This document shows positions 26,902 through 38,800 of a stretch of DNA of 64,000 nt, one piece after another (the stretch's first letter is position 1; each line of letters starts with the position of its first letter). The stretch is from Aspergillus flavus. Taxonomy: Eukaryota; Ascomycota; Eurotiomycetes; Eurotiales; Aspergillaceae. The translations under genes were made by a program, and so were the position numbers. The stretch lies in contig NC_092406.1 in assembly GCF_009017415.1 (NCBI RefSeq), positions 2,108,001-2,172,000 of the forward strand, written 5' to 3'. The notes beneath the pieces are model-generated. The model had not been told where the DNA came from. It saw only the letters and a program-made list of their open reading frames with translations, and ran no database searches.

Positions 26902-26940
26902 ATGCTTGTTGAAAATCCCAGCAAGATTGAATGTACCTGA
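26902..26940 (+). promoter_or_regulatory. Upstream ORF 3 of the O-GlcNAc transferase leader
   Basis: ATG at 26902, preceded by a purine-rich AAGGAGG, opens a third 12-codon frame (MLVENPSKIECT) closed by TGA at 26938-26940. No further ATG occurs until the main start at 27119, leaving 178 nt that could allow reinitiation. Confidence 0.45.
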
Positions 26941-27118
26941 CTCCACTATTGACCGCTCGTGATCTTTAACAGCAACCTGGATCGACGATCTCGACCTTTT
27001 CTATCATTTTTTGTAACCGTTATTTTTTGATATCCCGGACTTCCTCTTTCTGGATCTTTTTGTATAGTCTTTGTTATACCACGGTGGGACAAGGTGTCTC
27101 TGCCACCAAAGGGCCAAC

Positions 27119-30100
27119 ATGTTGCCCTCAGTAGCACCTTTCCCGCCAGTTCAACCACATCATCATATGAATCATTATCATGGGGCTGACACAGTTGATG
27201 GAAATCACGACTTTGACACGACGCCCTTCGCCGCCACGCTCCCTCACAATGACCTGAACGAGCTCTCTTTCCACTCGGTTCCCCGCACCCGACTACAGTA
27301 TCATCCAGTGCAGCGCCTCGATATTCACGACACGACTGGCATGTTACTCAACCCGAAGAATCCTGGAGAACATGCACTGAGGAGGAAGACACCGAATGGG
27401 ACTCTTGCGGCTGGTTACGATGGGACGCCGGGGGATACAACAATTCAGCCCCCGGCATCCAAGCATATTCTCGTTTCGCCTCTAGAATCAGGTCAGATGG
27501 TAACTCAAACGGGCTTTCCCATGGACTCCTGGTCACAACTCTCCTTGGAACAGCCATCCCAAGCGAAACCGATGAACTTTCCGCCTGTGTACAAAAATGA
27601 GTCGAGCCGGACTAACACAGCCCCCGGAGAGATGATTCAGGGTATGAATGGGGCAAGCTGGGTTCGTTCGTTGAATTACGTGCCAGGAATCGACTCGATG
27701 CTCAATCAATCGCTTCCGATGCCCGGATCCCAGCAAAGATTCTACTGGCATAACGGCGCCTATGTTCCAACAGTTTTACCAGCAACTCTTCAGCCGTGCC
27801 TCGGCCCTACAGCATCGGCGGGTACCGGACCATATGGCCCATATTGGCCCGATGGTGTATATATTCCATATCGTCCTGCGGCCTTTCGAGAGCCCCGGTA
27901 CAACTCCCCTAATCCTTTCGCGAAACCCGTCAACCCTTCGGGTCTTCAGTTCTTCGATGCAGGGCAGCAACCGTTCAACCATAATCCAGTACCATCAGGC
28001 AGTCACACTGATCTAGGCTCAACCTGGAGCGCAACGCCTCTGGGCATTGTCAGTCACGACCCTTCCGTGAAGAACAATTTCCCCCCGCGTCACTCGGATC
28101 AGAAGGCCCTCGACACTTCTCAGCGCACATTACCGTACCATACGCGCCCCAGCAATGCAGGTTCTGCCTTCTCATCACGTCAGCCTGGCAACGAAGCTTA
28201 CTCACCATGGTCGGGCGCCTCTAGTGGACATGGTTTCCAGGGTGCAGGTTCTACAGCTAACTCTCGCGCTGCCAATGTGGAGTTTAAAGAGAAAGTCTTG
28301 TCATGGGCCCATGGTGTTTATGTTGATCTTCTAGCTTCGATACATCAGGCTCGGCGGAATAGCATTTCTAATGCCGGTGGTGATCCCCAAAGCCAGCGGT
28401 TTTTGAAACCTAGCATATACCCAAAACCACCACGGCAACCAGGACTGGACTTTTCCCAAGTAAACGCACCGGAAGTTGGGCGCCATAACAGTTATCCGTC
28501 GAGTCAATATGATCATCGAACGAAAAATATCATTAATCATACACCGCAGACTGACAGCCATTCAGGTTTTCAGACTCATCAGCATCGGCATCGACCTTCG
28601 CTTCACCACTTTCAACAGAGTGACACGCAGATGCTCGACAGGTTACGCCACACAGGCCGTTTCACAGTTCCAGCGGTCTCCCCCTTTCCTGCTGCACCTT
28701 TTGGCAGCGAGAATTCGCCATTGGCAAACGCTCGCACCGCTTTAGACATGCTTTCTCCACTATGTAGTGAGAGTGGCTGGGAGTGGATTGACGGTATGCT
28801 ACTTGGTGGTTGTCTTGCCTATGGTCTGGGTGACTACCCGAAAGCTATGAGATGGTATTCAAGAATCATTGCTAGAGATCCGCAACATGTTGAGGCGATA
28901 TCGAATCTAGCTGCCACTCTTTTGGCACTCGACCGTCGAGAGGAGGCACTGAACCACTGGCTACGTGCTGTGAAACTTCGCCCCAGCTTTTTCGAGGCCG
29001 TAGAGCATCTCATTGGTCTCCTGTGTAGCAGCCACCGTGGAAAGGAAGCCGTCAACATTATCGAATTTGTGCAGAAGTCACTTCGCTTTCCAAAGAATGG
29101 TGACTGCTTCACGGCCGATGAGCATGCTAGCGAGACGGAGAGTGACGCAGAAAGCGGTGCCTCGAGTGCATCTGATCTCGGCTCATACGAGAAAGCATCT
29201 TTCGATTACGATGATGACTTGAATCGATCGGTCTTCACTAATAAGCGGTCTGCAGAAACCGGCTCCACTGGCTTTGGGACGAGCGGATATGCTATCCCGG
29301 GCTGCGACAACGGTAGGATGCTGGCTCTTGTTCATGCTAAAGGCAATATGTTATATGCCCTGGGTGATAATGCTGGGGCTGCGGCGGCCTTTGAAGATGC
29401 AATCCTGATCGCCGCCGGGAGAAGACGACACGGCATTCAAAGCTTAATAAAGCAGATATTTGCCGCGTTTTCGTATGGATCGCGGCATGACTATCCTGCC
29501 CCATCCGAGCAGCATAGCTCGAACGAAACTATTCTCCTATATCCGGACAAGGCTCTGCAGACCTCCAAACTGGTTTTCCCTTCATGTGGGACGCCCCCTG
29601 GCATCAAGTTTGTTGGGGAAGGTCTTGCAAGGAAAGCGGCCATATCCACCACCAGCAATTCCTTACTCTCCCTGGCAAAGATATACCAGGATGGGATGTC
29701 TAGTATCTCCTCCGGGGGCATGCCCAGAGCTGCTCCAGGAGTTCGGGATATACTGGCGCTCTACTACCTTTCACTGTCTCTCCAACCGAGCCCGTCAACC
29801 GCAAACAATGTGGGAATTTTGCTTGCCGGCATTCAAAATAACGCAGCTAAAGGGCTACCTCGCTCTAGTGGTGAGATGCAACATCCCGAGATACCTGGTG
29901 TGGTCTTTGGCAGTGGAGTGTCTCTGGCCCTGGCATATTATAACTACGGGTTACACCTCGACTCTCGACATGCTCACCTATATACGAATCTTGGCAGCCT
30001 ACTCAAGGATATTGGTCAGCTTCAGGCTGCTATTCGGATGTATGAGCAGGCTGTTCAGTGTGATAGCAATTTTGACATTGCTCTGGCGAACCTCGCGAAT

Positions 30101-32185
30101 GCAGTTAAAGATGCCGGTCGTGTCAATGAGGCAATCACATATTACAAGCGTGCTGTCAAAGTAAATCCTGAATTCGCAGAGGCAGTCTGCGGACTAGCCA
30201 ATGCTCTCAATTCTGTCTGCAACTGGGTTGGCCGAGGTGGTATTGCCAACGGGCATGGTTTCCGGGATCGGTGGCATGTCAACGAGCAAGGGATGCTTCG
30301 GGACGCTTACAGTGTTGACACAGGTGCTGGTTGGATCAAGCGTGTCGTTGATATTGTCGACCGCCAGCTCAAAGAAGGTGAAACCTGGGGTCGTGGCCTA
30401 CTAACTCCCAATACAATTGAGCAGTTGTGCGCACAGCTAGCTCCTGCATTGGGCAACCGACGGTTTGCACCTGGATCACTCAATACTATTCTCCAGTCCT
30501 GGGCGGGGCAGAAATGGGAAGGCTCGAGAATCGTAAAGCTCGTTGAGCGCGCAATACGAGCGATAACTTGGCAGTGGTATCAGGACCTTTATGTTCTTCG
30601 GAAAGAATATCCCCTGTCTAAGTATCGCAGACCACAACTTCCTCCTGGGTTGTCTGCTCCCAATGCCCCTACTGTGTTACCTTTCCATACCTTCACGTGT
30701 CCACTTTCTGCGAAACAGATTCGGCAGATCTCACAGCGTAATGGGCTTCGCATATCCTGTGCAACCCTTCGCTCTCCATGGCTGCCAGCTACGGTGTATC
30801 AGCCTCCGGCACCACCAAACCCATATCTCAAAGTTGGATATGTATCGTCGGATTTCAATAATCATCCTCTTGCGCATCTTATGCAGTCTGTATTCGGCTT
30901 GCACAACCCGTCAAGAGTGAAGGCCTATTGTTATGCCACTACAGCAAGTGATAAGTCCATCCATCGTCAGCAGATTGAAAGGGAAGCACCGGTGTTTCAC
31001 GATGCTAGTGGGTGGTCTGTCGACCGGTTAGTGAAGCAGATCGTCGCGGATGGCATCCATATACTCATCAACTTGAACGGCTACACACGTGGTGCACGTA
31101 ATGAGGTTTTTGCTGCACGGCCTGCCCCGATTCATATGTCATTTATGGGTTTTGCAGGAACCCTGGGTGCTGAGTGGTGTGACTACATCCTTTCCGACAG
31201 CATCTCGATTCCCCAAGAGACCCTCGCGCCAGGAGGGCGTAATCTTAGTATCGAGGACCGAGTGCTTGAGGAGAACCATGGAGAGGACCTTGAAGATTGG
31301 GTGTATGGTGAAAAGATTGTTTTCACTAGGGCCACGTTCTTCTGTTGCGATCATCGACAAAGCGCACCCGACTCCCAGGATCTACGTCTCGCTTGGGAGC
31401 AGGAACGAGAGAAGCGATGGCGTATGCGGAAGGAGCTGTTCCCCAACCTTCGCGATGACGCCATTATCCTGGGTAATTTCAACCAGTTGTATAAGGTAAG
31501 ATCTAATTAGCACTTGAACTGGTGATAAAATGTAGATAACTAACATCCTACATAGATCGAGCCCACAACATTCCGTACGTGGCTCCGTATACTGGCACGG
31601 ATTCCTAATGCCGTACTGTGGCTACTTCGCTTCCCGGACCTTGGTGAACAGAACCTCAAGGAAACAGCCGTTGCTTGGGCTGGAGAGGAAACTGCCTCTC
31701 GCATTATATTCACCGATGTTGCGCCCAAGAACACCCACATCTCGCGGGCCAAGATATTGGATCTCTTCCTGGACACTCCCGAATGTAACGCACACACGAC
31801 CGCGACGGATGTCCTGTGGAGTGGTACACCTCTCCTTACCCTTCCTCGCTACAAATATAAGATGTGCTCTCGTATGGCGAGCAGCATCCTTAGCAGCGCC
31901 TTACCCGATTCCGACGATGGTCAAAAAGCTCGCGAAGAGTTGATTGCCACATCTGATGAAGATTATGAAGAAAAAGCCATCCGGTTATGCCTGAGCTTGA
32001 AATTCGAGCCTGGCAGTGAGGGCCGAGCAAGAGGCCGGTTGCCTGACCTCCGGAAAATGTTGTTCCAGGAAAGATGGAGAAGCAAACTGTTTGATACCAA
32101 GCGCTGGGTCCACGATCTGGAAGATGCCTACGAGAAAGTTTGGCAACGATGGGTGAATGGCGAAGAAGGAGATATACGGTTATGA
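27119..32185 (+). CDS. TPR-containing O-linked GlcNAc-type transferase (GT41)
   Basis: Exons 27119-31495 and 31556-32185 give 1,668 residues. GT41 enzymes attach sugar from UDP-GlcNAc to Ser/Thr of nucleocytoplasmic proteins. The first 550 residues are Pro/Ser/His/Gly-rich and look disordered. TPR-like repeats lie at about 555-655, 730-766 and 934-1033 (LYTNLGSLLKDIGQLQAAIRMYEQAV, then two more). The first catalytic half starts at VGYVSSDFNNHPLAHLM, with His1249 matching the human OGT active-site His498, and continues through INLNGYTRGARNE and HMSFMGFAGTLGAEWCDYILSD. The second half contains NFNQLYK, whose Lys1459 corresponds to human Lys842 and is the last codon before the intron, then VLWLLRFP and HTTATDVLWSGTPLLTLP. 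The start is the first in-frame ATG. The segment between the catalytic halves is much shorter than in animal OGT. Family is certain; substrates are unknown. Confidence 0.94.
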
Positions 32186-32990
32186 AATGCGCTTCGGAAT
32201 ATACCCCTTCAGCGTTTGTTTTTGTGTGATTGATTGCTTGTTTTTCTTATTACCCTATCTGTTTTATTTCATTTCTCCATACAGGCGTATGACCTATGTT
32301 ATACCTATGTGAGCTATATTTCACAGTTTGGTGTTTGTTCTTTCGATGTAATTGTTTATAGGGAATATCATCCCTATGCATGCTGGCGTTGGATGTCTGA
32401 GGGTACGGACCAATGATGAAGTGCCCCATCTGCTGGATGATCTATGCTAGCAGTTGAACTGGGTCTGTTGTTTGGGATTATGACTACGATCTTTCATGGG
32501 TAGGCGTTGAGTGGCTTGAGTGTGGGTAGTGAGGCAACAGGAGTGGATTTACTGATAGACGGCCTGAATCGAGATCACTCTCAGTCATTTAAAGTTGAGA
32601 GTTATGTTCATATTCTCATATGTTTACTATCATGACTGTAGTGGTATAGCCAGCCTTCTTCAAATGGAGTTTTGCGTCAACCAACCTTCTCAAGTTGTGT
32701 GCGTTCAGCCGTAAACCATTCCAAAGCTGCACCTCTGAGACACGAATGGATATTGTTTCTAACCACTTCTGTGACACCTAAGGATTGTTTTATCAGTGTA
32801 GCCTGCGGGCACAGCTGCATGTCACATAAAACAAACCACTCGTCCACTGAATGGTTGTCGCGCTTTTTCCGGCAGAAACCAATTAACGGGCTATCTCAAA
32901 CAGTCATCTGTAGGATAGATACAGAATCGCCTGCATTCACAAACCAGCCTCCTACCATTTTCAGTGCCGGTAAACCAATAGATAGACCAG
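32186..32990. other. 3' flank of the O-GlcNAc transferase gene
   Basis: AT-rich, T-run-containing sequence suitable for polyadenylation, followed by non-coding sequence leading into decayed minus-strand gene remains. No intact gene is seen. Confidence 0.4.
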
Positions 32991-33515
32991 GGGATCCTAG
33001 CCGTCCCGTATCAAAACCACTGAGGTTGAAATCACCGGTAATGTCCTCATTCTTGCTTTCGATGTCTGTTCGACGTGACTGACCCTTTTCCTTCTGTATC
33101 TGGATCCAGCGATGCAGCTTTTCCAGCTCCACTGCTCTACTCTCGGTAGCCTGATGCCCTTCTGTCCAAGAACACTCTGGCGGAAGTGCCAGCGTAGAAG
33201 TTTATCTGAGATGCGATTTGAGTCAGTGGGGTTTCGACACACAGGATTGAGTCTCCTTCCTTCAACTCCCGCAGACACTATGCACCGATCGAAGATATCG
33301 CCAGACGAGCAATCATCCCATAGCATCAGGAATACAAGAAATGATTGTGTACTTGTCCTTTTAGATATATTAGAATGAACAAAACCTCCGTTGGACTCAA
33401 TGTGGTATGTAGAAGCACTTACGTCCGGGTTCATCAAAGTTGAGTAATTGTCCCATAGTTGATGGAGGTTTGTATTGAAGACTGAATGCTGTTTTGAACG
33501 GAGTTTACGGGCCAC
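32896..33515 (-). pseudogene. Decayed C-terminal part of an HNH-nuclease family fungal protein
   Basis: Reading the complement from 33515, the frame gives VFNTNLHQLWDNYSTLMNPD, which fits the conserved region after the nuclease motif in fungal HNH-domain proteins (family form roughly NGLLL..IHQLFD.Y...NPDD). A plausible GTAAGT...AAAG intron follows, and the spliced frame DKYTIISCIPDAMG then hits a stop. The family-like sequence resumes in another frame as GRRLNPVCRNPTDSNRISDKLLRWHFRQSVL. It then shifts again into VELEKLHRWIQIQKEKGQ and beyond. At least two frame breaks are needed, so this is a relic rather than a gene. The family match is from memory and should be checked by translated search. 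The nuclease motif itself is not preserved clearly upstream. Confidence 0.55.
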
Positions 33516-35240
33516 CAGTGAACCCTGGCTGTTGTATGTATGTTAGTGTGAGAATTGCATGTACTTCTTTCCAGGAGTAACAATAATACTCCTATGTCTT
33601 GATCGAAACGGTGATCAGAATCGGGGCATCCTGTATTGATACGGGATAAAAGAAAGAAATTAATGAAAGTGGATTGGCGAGAGTCTTTGGTAGTGTATAT
33701 TGGGATACAAAAATGAACGGTCAACTCTCGTCTGCTAAGCAGAATAGAAGATGCAAGAGATGGAGTAAAAGTCACAAACTCTGTATACCATGTAGGATAT
33801 GAATTCTTCTGGCTTGACATTCTGATTAGCCTTAGAAAGCTGTTTTAGCTGTTGTAGCAGCTATATCGAAAGGTCAAACGATGATGGTGCATCCGCGAGT
33901 ACATCTGGGTCTGTCCTTAGGTGGCCATATGGCGAGTAAAACCCGTTTGTTTAAAGACAAATGCTTGTATAGTGCAGTCTGGTAGTGTCGCCAGAGTACT
34001 CCATACATAGTGATGATACACGTAGGTTGAAGGCAGGCACGTGTCCAAAGTTACCTTCTCCCCAGTGCTCAGAGAGCTTTTTGGTGGCGTCCAAAGCATT
34101 TGCATCTGGCCCATTTGGTTGGCCACAGTGTGAACCTTGGCCTCATCTCCTTTGACTTGGTATACAAGTTTGATATCCATGCCATTTATAAGAACCGCAT
34201 ACGCCGGTGGCAACTTCCCACTTTGGAGAGTTTTCTGTTGTTGTGGCCATCCAGTTTTCTGGGCTTCATTTCTCTCTAGGGATCCGATAACCCTTGGCCT
34301 TTTTCTTGTTGGATTAGTGCTTACCACGGAGCATCAGAGTACAACCTCTATAAATGCGAATGGATGTTCTTCCTTTGGCCAGATTCCCAATAGAATTCGA
34401 TCTATGATTGCAACGGCTTTCACTTGTCAACCGCGGACAGCGAGGTACTTGTTTACTTCCTCAACCTCTTTATTAATAGCATCGTGGTTGATGGCGATGT
34501 ATGCACTCTCTCCCTTTAGTAAAGGGTATATCCGTCGCTGCGAAGGACCTGGCAAACCAGCTCAGTAACCTTTCCCATAGCTTGTTTCACAAGTGCAATT
34601 GCTCCCGTGGACGTTTCTATTGCTATCTTTCGCCTTTTGAGTTGGGACAAGCTATCTTTGCCGTTTATCGGGTGACTTTGTTGTCTGGTCCACGTAGCAA
34701 GTATAGAGCCGTAGGGAGTTCTATTTGTCCTGACATTGCAAGCTGAGCGTCTGACACTTGAGAGCCTCATTCTCCCTGAACATATCTCCCTCAATGACCT
34801 TGAGCGCCCGATCAAAGTCCGTATCAAAACCCTGGATATCATTGTACTCATATTACAAGTATAATGCCGAGTTTGTCCTATTCCTGCAAGACCTACCAAT
34901 CACTTGACGCCGTACTACTTTCCAAGTAGTCGGAAAAAACAGGTGTATGTTTCGCCACTGGGCTTGCAGGTTAAGCACTCACTGTTTACGGAAGACGAGT
35001 TTATGAGCACTAGGCATGCTAACAGACTGTGGTTGGACTTTTCAATAAGCCTGCCACATTCTCTGGCACTTAAGCCACTGTGGTAAACTCCGTAGCTTAT
35101 AACGATCATAGACAGTCTTACCAACTCAAATATTGACGAGTAGGCTGGTCTATTCACCATGTTACGCCTTGCTATGGCATCGATATTAATGCACAACTCG
35201 ATGCCACGCAGGCAAAATTGCAAAAGCGTTCCATCTCAGC
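33516..35240 (-). pseudogene. Probable decayed coding sequence, unidentified
   Basis: Several minus-strand open segments of 100-140 codons in different frames lie end to end here (33434-33820, 33917-34327, 34516-34899, 34915-35223). They contain locally protein-like stretches such as DTDFDRALKVIEGDMF near 34780-34830. No start-to-stop model with normal introns joins them. The simplest reading is one or more genes broken by frameshifts and stops; the original function is not recognisable. Confidence 0.35.
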
Positions 35241-35850
35241 CGATATCCTCGAAGAGGGAGATGAGGTGCTGGCGCAGAACCCGATAGTGGAAGCCTACCC
35301 CAGTATCCCCGAGCAAATCGTGCACCTCGTAGTACTTGACCGCTTCGAAGTGTAATCCCCCTTCTCAACAGCTCCCAGGATCTTACCAGAGTACCAACAA
35401 CGACGTCATAGCATTGGAAGCTTGCTCAATAGTTGGATAAGGAGATAAGACTGGCTTTCGACTGTACACAAAGATTGTACTAAGAGCTCCAGGGGTTCTC
35501 GCGGGAACGCCGGGTCATTACCCTGAGCCATCGTAGACGAGATTCCTTTCTGTATGCGGCTTCAAGATCGTGTTTGTTCTATCCACGGGGGTTTCAGCTC
35601 CCCTACGATACGCAGTAGGTTATTGTGGTCCATGATGGCCACGTCTGGCACTTTTCCTTTGATACGTCTGCCCCTGGTGGACTTGTAGTCCCCGAAGCGT
35701 GATGTTGAACCAGTTGTCTCGCAGAGGGTTGTCATTGCCTGGCAGTATTCTTGTTCTTCTTCGTCTTCATTTTCAGGCCCGTAATTTGGACTTCAAAGGC
35801 CAGGAAGTTTGTATTGCACCGCGATTTCAGATGTTCGACTCATAGGGCCG
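35240..35850 (-). pseudogene. Relic of a fungal restriction-endonuclease-like / kinase-associated protein
   Basis: On the complement of 35583-35672 the translation reads GRRIKGKVPDVAI followed by a short gap and LLRIVGELKPPW. This resembles the D...E-K core of nuclease-fold domains that precede fungal-type protein kinase domains in many Aspergillus proteins. Downstream on the same strand, near 35240-35350, is EAVKYYEVHDLLGDTGVGF in a different frame. The pieces are out of frame with one another and with stops between, so the locus is called broken. Assignment is tentative and from memory of the family pattern. Confidence 0.35.
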
Positions 35851-38800
35851 GAACAGAGAAAGGACCAGCTGTGGCCTCCTGCGTTTAATACTGCTAACAG
35901 CTGTAGCCAATGTGATACACCCGAAGCGTAAAGTAGATACCAGACCTCGAAGTGGGTTTTTCTGGTCATAGAGTGGATTAAAAGCCGCATACTTGGACAC
36001 TGTGCGTGTAACGTGGTACGCACAGACTAGCTATTGATTATTGGTAGTGATGTTATGCTGTCGGCTTGCCTCAGTATGCTTGTAGCAGTGCGTTTTTCCG
36101 CGAAAGGCACAGGCTGGGCTAGGTCCTCTGTCATATATAAGATCTCGCTAGAGGTGATGCCCATTCGTAACATGAGTAAGGGGAAGGTGTATGTTAGGTC
36201 TGACACAGGCGTTTGAGCCGTTCTTTGTGCCCTTGATCGGGTGCAATGGTAATCACTTGAGAATTTGTACTCTCAAGTCGTCAAGGATAGGGATGACACG
36301 GGATTATGTTTGAGGCGAATCTTGGGTGGAATAGAAATAGATGCCATATGTTCCGCTTCGACTCCGTTGAACTTTCCTCTGCTCCCTTAATGTCGGTGCC
36401 AGCGCATGGTGGATAACGATGTAGAGCTCCTCTATCTCCTCTTTAGGATCCAAATGATAAGGGCCGTGTGTGATTATTTCTAGGAAGGCGTCCTCGACGG
36501 GCATGTCTGTCGATAGGTATTGGGAGTATGTGGAACTGGGCTTGGCGAATGTGATCCAGACTGTATCACCGTCCTCCGAAATAAGAATCTTGCTGAATGG
36601 AGTTGGTAAAATAAGGTGACGGCAGGGGGGTGGGCGTCATGTTGATAAAATATGCCATGGATAGTAATGAAACAGGAGATAATGATAGACCCATGGTAAT
36701 AGCCATAGTAGTATCGCACTGGACGATACAGGTGCTCCTCACGCAGCCTACCATCTACAGACCGCGGTACAAGCATCCCAATCCACTACTATTGTAGATG
36801 ACAGACCTCACTTGACTCTGGATCCTTGGGATAACTGGCTAGTTGACCGGTTGTCAACGACCGGAGTATGCTCTTCTGGATTGAAGAACTGGAGGTCTAC
36901 CGGTGGCAATTGTAAATATTCCCCCGATACCTCTACCATGACAATGATTATGGTTAATGAAACCGGACCGGAGGCAGTGCGGCCTTCAAGATGAAAACCG
37001 CAATTCGGTTGAGGTGCATTTTCGGCGACTAATATGCTAGTGCTAAATAGTGCTGGCTCGGGTCATATAAGAGGGCGTTTATCAGGGTTTCCAGTTTTCA
37101 GGGAAATCGTATCACCAGAGCAGATGATCTCTTAGACAATTAGAAAGCCGGGTACTTTCTGGGTCAGATCGCGCAGCCCCTGCGAGACAGGAGGATTGGC
37201 AACATGCATCTTCTGTAGAAGTGCGCATTTCAGCTCGAGGAGTTGGAGATTATGCTTCTTTTCTTCCAACAACTTGCTGTAGCAGCTGTAATAACATATG
37301 GGAAGACACCATAGGGATCTTTGTACGGCAGATAGGTATTGTCAGAATTTGTCCTTTGCAGTTCCTTTTCAAGACAGTAACGATGTCCACGATCTGATCT
37401 CATCGGTCGAAGTAGTACATTCAAGATGGAGTCTTTCAGTCGTTGGACTGCAACCGGGAACATGTACGGGGCTGTGGTGTATCTATTGGGGAGTCCTGAA
37501 GGCAAAGATGGTCCCGGCTCTAGTTCCTCTTCCGTATGTTGCTAGGTTCATGATAGGGTTATCTGCTGTGGATAGAGTGGAATCAGGACAGGATTTAGAT
37601 TTAGAGTAGGTATTTATATACTAACAGAGATATGTATTCCCAGTTACGTATCGAGTGAAAGCCTAGGGCTATTGACCATAGCATCCTAATCAAGAATGAA
37701 TAGTGCATACCTGATGAATAGAAAGACCCTACAAGCAATAATTTCACAATCCACAATGATTCTCAAAACCAACGTGAAGTGTAAGTCCAATTCAATATGA
37801 ACATATTAACCTCCAACCCAGACAACTTGTACAACTCTAGTACAACCGCCCCAACCAGGGCACATGATACCTCCAAATCCCCGGCCAAACAAGGAAAAAG
37901 CCTGCAGAAGACAAGTAACGGTAATCTGCAGGGAGCAGGTCGATAGATAAACCAGGTATGACAGCGCATGCTGCAATCATTGCTCGCAGGCAACCAGACT
38001 GATTTCGAATGCTCTGGGTGCTGTAACATTCCGAATGCGGCCAACAGGGAAACACTGGTTCTTTCGAACGTTTACCCAGGCCAAAAGACAAGAGAGCGCA
38101 TGTCTCAGGAGTCACCGCATTCCTGTGGCCATGTTTTAGTTCCTCGGACGTCGTGACATGCAAGTGTTATTAATAGCAAAGCGTTCACCGCTGGTACAAC
38201 AGAGTGACTTTCACCCTGCTTCCCCTGAGTAGTGAAGGATATGCAATGATACTTCGCGGTCCAGAGGTTTAACCTATTCTATAGTTTCCCCCAAGCAAAA
38301 CATCGGGTATGCGCAGGATGCAACTCGATTATTGGCGTCCCGCACATGACAGATTGCATTCTGTCTGCTGCTTCATGCCTGTCGAACGTCAAGCATTCTC
38401 GGCATCCGACCGACAGGCAGGCGAGCTCACAACATCATGACAATGACAAATTCCTCGCATAACCATAACAGGGACAAGAGGATCCAGTTCCCCGATCGGG
38501 GAGGAGGCGAGAAACCCATTTGCGTTTTTTATTTATTTTTCTTTTATTTTGACCCCAGTGCGATCGAGGACGTCTGCCATACGCGGAGAAAAGCCCACGG
38601 CGACCGAACGCCCCCGGATTTGTCATTTCTAAGCCTCAGCTGCGTCGAGTCCATGAGGTGCGGGCATTACTTCCTTATGCCCCGAGCACCGCCGGCCTTT
38701 TCATGTGATTCTGATAGTGGTTGTCGTTGATCTTTCCATTGAGATCAGCTAGTGCATTGACTCAGTCGCTAGCTGGTGCCTGGCAGTAAAGAGACAGATA

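Noticed and set aside
29460..30164. 234-codon plus-strand ORF inside the O-GlcNAc transferase
   Set aside because: It overlaps the conserved TPR region in another frame and has no recognisable motif.
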